DNA of 64,000 nt, taken from Urechis unicinctus (Eukaryota; Annelida; Polychaeta; Xenopneusta; Urechidae). The DNA is taken from contig CM067343.1 in the NCBI GenBank assembly GCA_034190875.2, positions 36,464,920 through 36,528,919 of the forward strand, read 5' to 3'. Below, in pieces: positions 1-12,210 of this stretch. Position 1 is the stretch's first letter. Each line of letters opens with the position of its first letter. The notes under the pieces were generated by a model. The model was not told where the DNA came from. It was given only the letters and a program-made list of their open reading frames with translations, and made no database searches. Both the position numbers and the translations under genes were made by a program.

Positions 1-1131
1 GATACGTAAATGTGCTACATGTGCTGTGTGCAGCTGCTTTAATCCGAGTCGAGATGCTACACAAAATCCATAATTTACGATAATATCAAACACTGACAAC
101 TGAGAAGTATGCACGGCATGGCCTACAAAACTAATTCATGCTTGAGTGCATGTGAACGAGTCGTGAGGTAATTGCTGGCTTGTTCGTCATTGCTGTGGCT
201 TATTATCGTGCTATATTTGCTGATTATTATCGCATACTTGCGTGCAATTGATACATGTGTATTGTTTAAAACCTATCATGTTAGCAAGGATAGTAAACAT
301 AGCCTTTGAGTATTGCGCTCCTCCCAAGAGTTTAACTATTTATTTATATAATTAGCTCACCACCGCATTATGTTTTATTAAAGATATATATTTTGCAATA
401 AATGCTGAGATGGATCCAAATTTTCTAAAGGATTAGCGTACATAAGTCAGGCAAAGCTCAGAATCGTTCCGTACTTGTCTAATATTATATATATATATTA
501 CAAGGCATCTGTTTCAGCGATACACCAGCAGTCAATCATAAAAAGTCGAGCGCTTTGTGAAAGGAAGGATAACGTTCAATACAAAGTGGTGATCCTGCAA
601 AATCATGCAACTCGTCATATTTTGCTGCAAATAATCGCATGGTTGTCTGAGTAGAAATGTCGAAATTGTTTAGATTCCTAATGTCTGTGTTGTTGTTAGC
701 AAGCTTAGCCCAATCTTCAGAACTAATGGACAAATGGCAAAATAGGACATGGCTACATATGGCATAATGGACTTTCCGAGCTCCATAGTGGATGCATATA
801 TGCAATCACTGTAAATATATATTTCGATCTATATCTATTTACGGCGTTGTCAATCCAAGCAACAGGCTTGTATAATTTGATCTGAGGCATTTTTATGTAA
901 CTGCTGCATTACTGAACAGGCAAAATTATTGAGATGTTAATGTGATTCGACATCTTTTAGCCTTCAACGTTAAATGTACCCAAACCAGACACGATATACG
1001 ACTATTGCAGCCCATTTGTTCAAAATAGGCGATTACGAATTTATTTGCATACAAAACAATCGAGCTGTGAAGGCCGACTTTGGATTTCTAGTCTCATAGA
1101 CGCCCTACAGAGCTTATATCTTGTCATGTCT

Positions 1132-1200
1132 TATGATAAGATACTATGCTTAGGGAATAATGATGGCAGGCAATGATAGCAGCCAGAAAGACAAAAAAAC
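1132..1200 (+). repeat. Dispersed direct repeat, copy 1 of 2
   Basis: The segment shares 'gatactatgcttagggaata', a following 'atgatggcagg' and 'cagaaagacaaaaa' with 4220-4290, in the same order. The second copy has a small insertion. It may be part of a longer unrecognised interspersed repeat or an old local duplication. Confidence 0.6.
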
Positions 1201-1221
1201 ATTTTTTCTTTATAATACCAC

Positions 1222-1268
1222 TCATTCTATATCGGCCTGTAACATGTCATTCTATATCGGCCTGTAAC
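1222..1268 (+). repeat. Two-copy short tandem repeat, 25-bp period
   Basis: A 22-base string starting 'tcattctatatcggcctg' occurs at 1222-1243 and again, unchanged, at 1247-1268. This is a recent local slippage-type duplication. Confidence 0.85.
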
Positions 1269-2250
1269 TCATAATCGATTGCTAATATTGCCAGTGCATT
1301 TGCTTCAGAGCACAATGCCGTCGTATCGTGCTGTCATGTTCCAGCTCACAGACTTGTCCCCCTTTCAACCAGCGGTAGTGGTCGCTTGCAATTGTCCTCT
1401 ATGCAAATGATTTCTCATACAAACACGGTTACACCGTTAAAAGCTGCCGATTTATGTCAGTAGAGAGAGCTATTGTGGAAGCACAGGAAATCGAGGCCGA
1501 TTTTCGTAGATGATGCTCAATTGCTAGCGATCGCTTGAGTAGCACCCATCATCGATATTTATTGTCAACAGGTACATGTTGTATGTTTGACGTTCGCACG
1601 TATATTACTACGAGCTAAATACGGGTAACTTTGAACATCTTGAGGGTAGAAATAGATGTTTGCTGGAAATGGTTTGGTGCAGTATTGAATAATTGCGTTA
1701 GGAACCGAATAGAACAGATTTTACGTTAAGTATTTATTATTATGCTGCGATATCTATTAACTTCCTGATTTTAGCAACATGACACAGCTTGGCGACACTT
1801 TGTATTCATTAAGCGATAGAGCATGTAGTCATCGTAAAAAAATTGTGTAGCACTACCTTTGAGCTACAACAGTCATATGAGTTGAATTGCTTGATGTAAC
1901 CAAAGAAGGGGATTGATCAGACGACCAAGGTTACTGTATACTTTCACAATCGATTAGACCGACTGAGCTTACGCCAAAAGTAGATAACAAACCCAGCACA
2001 AGCCTGCGCACGAAGCGGAGTGATTGAATATATAAGGACGCGTTGAATACAAGCCGCCTTAAACGAATAGTTTGAAATGTCATGTATTGAATGATGGTCC
2101 ATTTTAGTATTCATTGAGGTCGCAAGTGGTAAGTCGTTCTACCTAGCATCGATTTTATGGGAAAACCCAATTTTCTCTTCAGCCTACGTCAGGCGAGATC
2201 ATAAGAACGAAGCTAACCTCCAGTCTGGATTTGCCTGGAGCGCTGATATC

Positions 2251-4219
2251 GGATAAATACATAAGAGGTAGATTTTAAAGTCCACATCAATTAAACATTC
2301 ACGCTTGCAAGATCGTATAAATATAATGAAGAGTTAATGGGGCAATAGCGGACAGCATTCACGATGCCCAACTTTTTGATACCGAATATCTTTTACAATA
2401 ATCGCCTTGTCCATCTTTTGTGATTGTTCCCGTCACAGGCATATTCAAACGTTCATTTTAATGTTCATGCACTAATGTCGTGTAATTGATATTTCAGCAT
2501 TGATGGCTACTTGGTCAATGGCTCAACAGATATATCCATAAAACATAAAACCTATCGCCTAATGTCAGTGCAACCAGGGATGGGCGTGGAAAAAAGACGT
2601 AATAGTAGCAGCTCCATCGCTCGGGTAACGTCTATACTGTATATGGATGCACGTGTGTGCTTTGGCATTATTAGCAAAACAAAGAGTGTTGTGGAAAGGG
2701 ATGGCTAGGGTAAGTTAGGAGACACATTGCAATAGAATTGCATCCCAGGCAACACAAAGAACGATTGTCTTGTTGATCGCTTTAGAGATCGCCTCAGGGT
2801 CTGTCTACCCCGGAGAACACCGACTTTTCCCAACACGTCACACATGTGGGCAAAGACACATGATCCCCCAATCCATCACATTCGCATCCAGAAACCATTA
2901 GTTTTCCCGAGCCCCGTTTGTGCTTGAAATGCAAACCATTGACGTATATATTTGCCTGCAACTCCTAATCGTAGACATCACAGATCTGTTAACCCACATA
3001 TTGACTGCACCATTTTTTAGCAAAGGCTACTTTCATTTGGTGTGTAGGTCATTTAGTGAAATTGTTTCCCTAGCATACATAACTGTCGTTCAATAGTTTT
3101 CGTCTGTTACAACGCTTTTGGAAAATGCATCCGTCCCGAATATTGCATGAAACAAGTACACAAAGTCGGTATTATGCAAGGCTTAATTGCATGCCAGGCT
3201 AAAAATAACCCAAGTTAATGAGAAGCATATCTGGTACACCCCTCCTCACAAGCTAATCACTTGCAATACCACATACGCCTCTTCAATTACCAATATAAAA
3301 CATTTCTATTCATATTCGAAAAGTTATAGGGTGTTAAGTGTTGCATCTATATGCCTGTCGAGATCGTGCCATCTTTCCACAATACTTTTCTATGCAACAA
3401 TACCAAATACAGTATATGTCCATTAGCTGATGTCCATCTAGCCGAACCTTAAACGCAATGAGAAGGACACATGGTATATTCAGTTTAATCGTTTGAAAAT
3501 ATTAGAATAAGTTAGATCTATATCGATTTGATATAGTAATTACTATTGAATCAGATAATTTGTCGATGGCGATTGTTGCCATGTATAAGGCATTTCCTTC
3601 GTATAATTTACGATCTACCTGTTTCAAACATATTTAAATATTTACTCGGTACAGGCATTTCCCACGCAGCATATTACTGCATCGGAGTGTGTGTCCTGTT
3701 TTTTTCTGATCAAAATAGCACAATATTAAAAAATGAACGTCTGTATCTAAACAGTATGGCGTCAATGAAATAAAAACAGAAATTGTATAAAAGATAGGTG
3801 ATAACCGACAACTGGTCGATGTGAATGGGTTTGTGTAGAGGGAATTGCTTCCAAAGAAAATCAGCAGGGAATGTATCATCACTATAAACCTACTAAATGG
3901 CGCCTAGGATTATGAAACCTTTGATAGGAATAACCAGTGTTACATGGAACAAGCACAGACAGATTATGATAAAACCTCACCTAATGCGGTTGTGTCGTGA
4001 TATGTTCTCCCTACATTAATCGTTCATGAATAATCGATGAAGCGTAGCCTGAGAGTTTATGCGCTAGCTGGGAAAGGGTTGAAGGTGAGTATCCAACGCA
4101 TGATTGGCCTGAAAGTTTACGTTCAGTCACAGGTCGGACGATTCTTAAATAGGGCATCTTGGGCATATCGGATTAGTAAAGAACGACAGGTGTATTCATA
4201 TGGTTGCTATAAACATATT
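2251..4219. other. Intergenic or intronic sequence, nothing recognised
   Basis: AT-rich sequence with only chance frames below 85 codons. No RNA gene, transposon protein or strong repeat was recognised on either strand. Confidence 0.5.
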
Positions 4220-4290
4220 TGATATGATACTACGCTTAGGGAATAATGCATCGTTTCATTGATGACAGGCAGAAAGACAAAAAGTGTACT
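4220..4290 (+). repeat. Dispersed direct repeat, copy 2 of 2
   Basis: Partner of 1132-1200. The shared core is 'cttagggaataatg' followed by 'cagaaagacaaaaa', with an extra stretch containing 'catcgtttcattg' between them. Similarity upstream of the core is weak. Confidence 0.6.
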
Positions 4291-4624
4291 GAAGACGAAT
4301 ACGAATGCATGGCAAGAAGGCGCTTTGTTGTCTCAGCAATTTGATTTGACGGGGTTGTCTACTGAATTGTAAAACTGAAAAAGTTTAACCAGTTCAATAT
4401 ATCATTGCTGTAATGAACGTGTGTTATGGTATTACTTACACACCAGCGACAACAATAAGCAGATAGTCCCGCCCAATTTGATCATATGTAATAGCTTTCT
4501 GTAGCAATGTACTATTCATTGTGTCACGTGCCTTATTGAGCGAAACAATCTTTTTATCTTGTTATTTTTATTAAGACGAAACGAGTAGTATCTTTCTCAA
4601 CACCCCCAAAAACCACCTGTCCTT

Positions 4625-4664
4625 AACATCAATATTTTGTTCCTAAACATCAATATTTTGTTCC
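4625..4664 (+). repeat. Two-copy short tandem repeat, 21-bp period
   Basis: The string 'aacatcaatattttgttcc' occurs at 4625-4643 and again at 4646-4664 without change. Confidence 0.85.
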
Positions 4665-5786
4665 GGCAAAATGAAAGAGGACCAATCTCTACTCTAGGGT
4701 CTCCATATTGGCTAGATTTTAAGGATGCACCATGAATATACTATTGATACTTTTCATGCTTGCATAGTAATATTCTCTTTAAAAACTCACCGCAAAATCA
4801 TGGACAGTAACAACCAACTGTTATATAATATAATTACATTGCCAATAAAATACATTTTAATCGTGATTCTGTACGCTATTCGACCCAATATCGTGCATGC
4901 TTTTTATTCGAACGATGAGCTCAAAATAACAACCAGGTCTTCAGCCTAAATTGTTAATATATGCATATACATCAGCTCATGTTCCCGGTGTAATGACAGC
5001 AGTGCTTTTGGAAAACCATAGGGTAACCTCCGCTGTCTTATCCGTGACCCATGATTTGAAATAGCTTTGAATCGTATATTTGCATGACAGTAATACTCCA
5101 ACGGATGGAAATCGACCGGGTGGGCTGGACCGTTATTCCATTTTCTGAGTCAGCACTCTTTTCTTTCTAAAGATGTTCTCGTTATTAACATGCAAAAGGC
5201 CGTTGGGTGACCAGGTAAGTAAGGATAATTATCACATTTAATGTTTTGTGCAGTGACATTTCGTGTGGCAGGTGCACTAAAAGTCTCAAACATTGTATTT
5301 TCTCCCGTTTGAGCGTCACGAGGAAGTAGAGAGATATCCGTAGTCCTAAGATCACGCCGAATTGCTCTCCTGGCTATTAAGTGGTCCCTGGTGAAGAATG
5401 TTGTCTGCACGAGGTGGACTTGGGCTGCTACATATTGTATTCCCTGTCAAGTTTTATGTGTATAGCGAATCCAAGGACTGGTGTGCTGATCGACCGAGTT
5501 GGAAAAGGGGAGTTTAATAGTTCAATGCAATTTGCCCCTGTCAATTATTCGGACGCTTTGTAGAGAGAAATTCCCTCGTGTTGGAAGAACACGATCGATC
5601 GAGCTAGGAAGAGGACGGCGTTGTCTCATCCCTACTGGCTGACAGCGGTAGCGAGGCACACAGGCGGAACCGTGCTCGTAGCCATTCGGGGGAGGGAGCA
5701 TAAAAATCGATACAGAATTATTTTTTTTTACAGTAAAGCAGAATGCACCATTGTGATCTGATGTTTCAGAAGTATCCTATCGATAG
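4665..5786. other. Intergenic or intronic sequence, nothing recognised
   Basis: No feature could be supported. The 5560-5700 part is somewhat richer in G and C than its surroundings but has no recognised motif. Confidence 0.45.
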
Positions 5787-5796
5787 GAGCGGGACG

Positions 5797-5911
5797 TCGG
5801 CAACAAAATAGCCTCAAGTTCCTTTCGGAATTACTGCCGCGCAGCGCTTAGCTATGTTAAGCGCTACGCAGCAGTAATTTCGAAAGGAACTGAAGACTAT
5901 TATGTTAATGA
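5797..5911. repeat. Long hairpin (inverted repeat, about 55-nt arms, 5-nt loop)
   Basis: The arms are 5797-5851 and 5857-5911, and the loop is CTATG (5852-5856). The inner 35 bases differ at only four positions. The outer 20 bases match at about 16 of 20 without gaps, and weak pairing continues a little further out. As RNA this would be one long, nearly unbranched stem in the size range of an animal microRNA precursor. As DNA it could be the relic of a fold-back element or an inverted duplication. The GC-rich stem (GCGCAGCGC) stands out from the AT-rich surroundings. Transcription cannot be judged from sequence. Confidence 0.85.
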
Positions 5912-6665
5912 CAGAAAGGTCGCACACTCTTTAAGTGGATCATCAAACAGGTTAGAAACTTCAGGGCTAAAATAATAGACTGTTCACACTCTGGCATGTT
6001 TGAATGGGATCATGAGGCACTTGACTGAGTAGAAAGAATGTTGTTGGCAACCGTTAACCATTCGGAGAATACGTTTCTATAGATTGTGACATAAGGAACG
6101 ATGTAACATTGAGCACTGCGATGAATTGTGCATAACATCTATATCCTTTTCATCTTGTTTGAGCTTGTCAGTCTGCACGGCATTTCGTAAGACGATAGAT
6201 AGAACAACACTTCAATGCTCGATGTATCACCAGTACGCGTTTGCTCCAGCAAACCACGTCAAGCACCTATATCCGCTTCATTTACTGGTCTTTGCGAGAC
6301 AACATATGCATACATAGACATTTATGATGGACTGTTATTATTTTCTTGATAATATGGTCGTAAATACGGTCGCTGACCTTAGTGCTTATTTAGTAAATAG
6401 TGCCCTCGTTTTTCTATGTCAGGTGTATTCAAGTGCGTTTGTGTGGCGTCGCTCGTGCTGTTGGAAAAAAAACATAGTTTACGCGACTTGGTAATAATTT
6501 GAAGTCCCTCACGAAACTAACGATTGTGTGTAAATTGGTTTCAAACGGGCATAATCTAATATTGCAGTAACGATAAAATCTAGCACGTAGAAAACAAAGA
6601 GACGTTCATCGGCTGTCCTCGGATAGGTCAGAGCAAAGAGTGGTAGGCGTATCTATACATTTATA
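5912..6665. other. Intergenic or intronic sequence, nothing recognised
   Basis: No feature supported between the hairpin and the AT microsatellite. Confidence 0.45.
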
Positions 6666-6669
6666 CACA

Positions 6670-6932
<263 letters not shown>

Positions 6933-7239
6933 TAATCATATATATATACCTAAATATATATATCATTTAGGAATATATGTATTTATTTTTACAATATTTT
7001 ATAGAGGGAAATGCATGTATGAATTTCATATTTTCCCTCAACGAATTGGCAGAGGAGACCTCTGATAGTTATGTATATAGCTGCACATCGAAGTGCGATA
7101 CTCGCTGTAATAGGTGACAGCTAGTGTGCCGCGTGCTTCCTACATATACATAACACTATGCAACACAAATTACGCTGAAAGCAACGTAAGCGGTTTGAGT
7201 TAATAATTACATACTACGACTAAGAGAATGCTGTCCAAA

Positions 7240-10160
7240 CTTTTAAGACGAAAATAAAACAGGCCAAGCACAACTTTACCTACTCCGGGTGGTCTGAATG
7301 CCAAAGCCCACTTGTCGGTTAAGTGGCGACTTTCCACCATGACTCTCACCCTTTTCCGCTATTCCGGGAGTTCTAATTGGGATCTAACTATTTGTTACTA
7401 GGCAAGGTCAGTCGCGATCTACTACTGTCTGCTGAATTTGCTCATAAACAGGTGCCAGAAATCTCCTAAAGAGCATATCCAGGATATATCATAAAAAGGC
7501 CAACTACCTACTGGTGGGATTAAAAGCGATTAATGAATGTACGATGTACAGCTGTTATGCATGCGAGAATACTTCCCTTCTACTTAGTAAGTGGCAGTCT
7601 GCACTCTCTGCAATAATGTCTCCGACATGCGCCACATCAATATGTCACGCATATAACATGCACATGTGCATTACTGCATGCAGTAACTGAGGATGATCGA
7701 CACATGTAGAGCATAAAAGACAAAAAATCAACGAAGGGTCGACATTTATTGGTTTAATGGCATTGTACAGTTGCTGCATTTGCCGCAAGAAGTAACATTA
7801 GACGTTTAAACAATAGGAGACAATATTAAAATTATATCTTTCGGCGTTCTTTTGTTTCCGGAACGCAATTATTACACGTAGCATACTCCGTGCTGCTGAG
7901 AATATATATATTACTTGACGAAATATGCCCATTTACTGTAGTGTATTGCATCTGAAAATGTAGGTCATCTTAGATATACAACAATGTTTAATACTGTAAC
8001 TTCATGCTTTGGGTCTTGCTAGTGACTGCATAATGGAAGCAGTGATTTAAAATGTCTTAGTAGTTGTCCGTTCATATATTCAGCATTTTTACCAAGCCAA
8101 CGAATATTGCGCTGTACGACATGCATCTTTGAGGATGATGTGTAGTTTAATAACTGATTTAACAGCTGCGCAATATAACATGCTGAGGACGTCATCGAGT
8201 CTCATGTGTCATTTGTTTTCCCGAAAACGGAGGACTATAAGCGTTATTATTCGCCGCATATTCTTATCTTGAGCGGTACCAGCCTACGTTTGACGTGTTT
8301 CATATGACATTTGGTCTTCGTTTGCTTTATAAACACGCTCCATGCGTTAAGCAATGTCTGGCAGGCCTGATAACTAATCGATAGCTTGTATGGGAAAATA
8401 AAACCACAATACGAGTAGCCTGAAAACATGCTCTTGTAGACAATTACATTCCAGCACAGATAGTAGCGGGCTATTATTTTGAAAGGGATGGCTTTTAAAC
8501 ATGGCGTTGCCTCTGCTGCTGCAGTATCAGTAACTCTGCTAATAAATATCTAACATGGTCTCTGATTAAGCATCTCATCTACACGTGGACTATAAACTGA
8601 ACAATTGTCTTAATTAGCTTTTTGCAGACGAATTTCGTTATTGCTGCAGTCGAGTGAGGATATTGCTGTTGCTGGTTTCTGACTGTACGCAATCAATTTA
8701 ACATAAAAAACCTAATGCATAAGAATGCATCGTGTTCAAATTCTGTACAGAATCTGGAGTAACTGCTTTATCAAGTATGTTTTACCGACCGTGATCCTAC
8801 AAGGCTAATTTGTCTTTGCATCGGTAATGATTCAACTCGTTATTAATGTACGATCACGGTCGGCTCAGTTAAGCGATTACTTGTTCACTAGAGATTAATA
8901 GATCTAGCATTAGATAAAACAGCATTGTACAAGGGCGTTCATTCTTCTACAGATTGATAACGCTGCAGATTGTGCTCGTCTCTATTGTAGAAACCGACAC
9001 AACAAAATCGGTAGAACTCGAAAATAACTGTATTTACAATATGGTCGTTTGTAGAGATTGAAGAATTATTGTGCATAAATCAAATTCAGGTCACTGGTCC
9101 TTACTTTTCTGCACATATTTACGTTACAAAAATGTACTAACATCATTAGGTTACTTTTAGATTGCTGATAATGTTTATATGCAAACCGGTTATATAATAT
9201 CTGTGATTGAATGGCCTAACAGCTAGAATGACTCTCAGACACACAGTGACTGCTTGAAGCAACTGTCAAATATGTCACAAAGCGACTAAAATCAAATCCG
9301 ACTATAAAGCGTAATGTGCCACAACAACACCAGTGCGTTACATAAAACAACCGCTGTAAGACATTTTGCAGTTGTATCAGTGCATGATGGACCACAACAG
9401 TTTGCCTACTATATAACCACACACTATAATTAACCCTGATTGTAGCGTTGCATCAGTACAGCGATGAGGCTGTTGTTACTTTTGTGTCTTAGAGCTGTCA
9501 TATAATGCTGTGACATGTCTGACTGTGAATTTCAATACACCAGACTGAGTGCTTGTAGGACAATTTATTGCATGAATTCCCATTTTGTGTCTACGAGATG
9601 ATGTGCTATGCCCCAGACGCACCTTCTCATTTTGTTGTTGTTGCTATATCGGTTTGGAGACATGTGTTCTGCTGACCCAGACATGGCGGCTTCTAATCTT
9701 TGTGTTCACCGTTATGGCCCATTGTCTGTCCACCCACTGCGTTGTGCATTGGCGTAGTAATGTGTGTACATCAATGACAAGTAATTGCTTCTGAAGCAAT
9801 TGCTTGGATCAAACCGCGTGATCTGTAAGGGTTTGTAACATAATGGTTGATTAAATCTACGTAACGAGGCTTGGTGCTGCAAGATCATGGACGTTTCAAT
9901 TACAGCATAGCTGTCTATATCATTTTCAACCAATCAATGACATCTTGCAATATCTCAGTGAGCCTTTGCATTTAGTAAGATATGTTGTAGGGGACATGTT
10001 GGTTGTCACTTATTCCTCCATCAGGAGCGACTGAGCCAGGCCTGCATTGCGAAGTTGCAAAGCATGTGTCTTGTGTGAATTCCTAAAGATATAAAAGACC
10101 CAAAGCGCTTCGTCTGTAATGACAGCCATAATATGATTCCTATCCCTTTCATCTAATTTG
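7240..10160 (+). repeat. Diverged paralogous block Z, copy 1
   Basis: Colinear with 55120-58830 and partly with 29090-30270. Anchors are 'tactccgggtggtctgaatg' near 7282 against 'tactaaggggggatttaatg' near 55155; 'cttatcaagt.tgttt' near 8767 and 56371; 'gcaagat' followed by 'agctgtctatatcatt' near 9876-9920 against 'agcatatctgtttacatcatt' near 58646; and 'gcaaagc.tgtgt.ttgtgt' followed by 'agatataaaag' near 10056-10098 against 'agataaaaag' near 58790-58830. Divergence is high and long stretches do not align by eye. No shared open frame was seen. Confidence 0.55.
8784..8865. repeat. Short inverted repeat with about 48-bp spacer
   Basis: 'accgaccgtgatcctac' (8784-8800) faces 'gtacgatcacggtcgg' (8849-8864) as a near-perfect reverse complement. 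It could be the relic of a very small inverted-repeat element. The paralogous sequence near 56390 does not preserve the arms well. Confidence 0.6.
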
Positions 10161-10164
10161 TTCA

Positions 10165-10589
10165 CACAAGGGAGGGTATATTGTTGCCAAAGTTTTACAC
10201 TTTGAGCTTTGTTGATACGTTAACGCTAAGGGGGATCTTCAAAGCTAGGTTGCGATAACGCTATGCCTCTAGGAGTGTTTCAACGTTAAATGCTGCTTAC
10301 CAACTAACTCAAATAACTTCAATAAACAATTCACCTAAATTAAACCCCAATCAACTTCAAAAATAACATTTCTGTGAGCATACGGTTTATGAAGGAGGGC
10401 CGGTAACGATATATGCCGTTAAAAAAGGAGGGAAAACTCACGACTGAGCTATTGCAAATTCTCATAGGGCCATCTAAAATGTATGGAGGTAGAAAACTAA
10501 GCAATCGGAAGTTATTTATATAAACAACGACACTGAGGCACTCCGCGATGTAATTTTCTTCGGGGATAGCTAGGCTAACACATGTTTTT
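10165..10589. other. Sequence downstream of the LINE fragment, nothing recognised
   Basis: An open frame continues on the minus strand from the LINE to about 10340, but beyond residue pattern 'AHIKLAQAKISKN' it no longer resembles LINE protein. I treat the continuation as chance. Confidence 0.4.
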
Positions 10590-11130
10590 GGATATTTTAG
10601 CTTGTGCGAGCTTAATGTGCGCCTTCCAGCTGAGTGTGTTATCAATCACGGTGCCCAATAATTTCACTTGGTCAACCTTGGCAAGAATATTACCCTCCAA
10701 AGTTATTAAAAGATTATCTGGGGATTTTTGTTTATTGAATATCATATATTTGGATTAATTTACATTGAGTGACAGCTTATTGGCTTTGAACCAAGTTGAC
10801 AGATTAGGAAGCTCATGGTTTACAACGTATATGGTTTCATAAACATTTGTATTATTGCAGTATATGGTGGTGTCGTCAGCATATAGGATGTATTTTAGGA
10901 GAGGGGAAATATATAAAAATAGATAACATAGGGTCCTGTAGAGAGCCTTATGGCACATTCTCTATATTTTACCTCATGTTTCTTCGAGTTAAGTACCTTT
11001 GCATCCAAACCAATACTAAGCCCCGGATGCCATAGTGGCATAGTTTCCTGCAAATATATTGTTGTCCATGGCTTTTATTATATCATCAAAAAATTCTACA
11101 AGTGTATGAGTCTCCGGATATTTAGTTGTT
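10590..11130 (-). mobile_element. LINE reverse-transcriptase fragment (copy A side)
   Basis: On the minus strand, pieces of a non-LTR retrotransposon ORF2 reverse transcriptase can be read. They include the catalytic motif YADDTTIY (about 10861-10883), then TWFKANKLSLN (about 10764-10797), and a stop after LNVN. Next come KYMIFNKQ and VKLLGTVIDNTLSWKAHIK (about 10620-10672). The 5' part and the C-terminal region are missing. A 59-bp segment kept in copy B, which encodes VIIDLKKA, is absent here, so this copy has lost the first catalytic aspartate region. The usual VPQGS motif is not recognisable. The style fits the CR1/L2/Jockey group of LINEs, but the clade cannot be fixed from so short a piece. 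The left edge of the 8.8-kb tandem duplication lies inside this fragment at 10682-10686. Confidence 0.88.
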
Positions 11131-11999
11131 GTTATCTACTCGCATTGCACCCTAAACATGTACACGCGTTGGTTAACATAATGGGCGCGCACACACTTTG
11201 GCGATGTAAAGTAACCGCGCAATGTAGATGCGATTTTGTAACAGATCATGTTTGCATATCGATCAGTTATGGATTGGTGCAAAAAAATCGGTCCAAACAA
11301 AGAATACCCCATTAATCACCGCAAGGCGTCAGTGATAGAGGCCGTTTCTTATTCTTCTCTCGCTGTTTTGGAATATATATGCCCTAGACAATTCGCTGTG
11401 GAGACCGCTTTAGACCGGTAATGGGTACCAGACAAGCACAATGAAAAATAGATGTTCCCAGGATGCAGATGGTGTTTTTTTGTGTATCATTGCTATGGTT
11501 CACTTGGTATTATTTGAATATGCTCAACAATACACAAATAGCACTCGTGCTGTATAGTGAATTTCACATGATGGCAGTGCTAACGCGCTACCTTTTTCTC
11601 GATCCACAAAAACCAATCATTTTTTCAAAGTGTAGAATGAGTCTACCATTATTATGCCTAGCTTGTTACTGGGTTCGATGGCTGCTTTTGGTGACAACGG
11701 GTCATTGTCTTTCTAATACGCATCATGTTAAATCTTATCAATATTGTACTCTGACAAGTGTGATGCCCAACTGATGTTAATACATTTCCAGTCTTATAAT
11801 ACAACCAAACATCTTCGTCTCTCTTGTTTTTAATAATCAATCGACTCAATTTGCCACAATTCTAGTGCTCCCGTTAAAACCACCCAAAGCCAATCAGTTG
11901 TTGAATTAAAACGGCGACCATCAAGTGGATAAGATTTGATTTGGGAACTTAATGCAACACAAGCATGTACGAAAACTATTTCGTCTAAAGTGACAGGGG

Positions 12000-12210
12000 A
12001 CACAGACAACGAATGACAGCCAATAACCATAGCAAACATGAGATGATATCCCCCTGAGACGACGAAACGTGGCCTGCATTCATTATGACACAGGTATCTG
12101 ACACCAATGATGCGCTTAACTGAATTGTGGCATGTTCTTGGGGGAAATCATATATCAAGGGACAGTAGTTCTAGTCGCTAGCGACAGGTCAATTTCGTGT
12201 CTTTAATATT
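12000..12210 (+). repeat. Piece of old block W, copy A
   Basis: 'atagcaaacatgagatgatatccccc' with the following 'cgtggcctgca' and 'ctgacac' matches 59745-59900, and almost identically 20845-21030. The similarity to 59.7 kb is patchy and fades toward 12210. Confidence 0.5.

Larger units (their letters stand above)
150..2250 (+). repeat. Diverged paralogous block X, copy 1
   Basis: This stretch is patchily similar, in the same order and orientation, to 48200-49255. Anchors seen by eye are 'gtcgtgaggta.ttgctg' near 165 and 48225, 'tttcgtagatgatgctcaat' near 1502 and 48681, 'accaaag.aggg.att' near 1898 and 48981, and 'ttagtattcattggggtc' (here 'ttgaggtc') near 2104 and 49192. The copy here is about twice as long, so one copy has gained or lost sequence. 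No conserved reading frame was found. The most likely reading is an old segmental duplication; two old insertions of one unrecognised transposable element remain possible. Confidence 0.6.

Noticed and set aside
10340-10645. 101-codon minus-strand frame running on from the LINE RT
   Set aside because: Only the first part (VIDNTLSWKAHIK) is LINE-like; the rest has no similarity to the usual LINE C-terminal region and is probably a chance extension.
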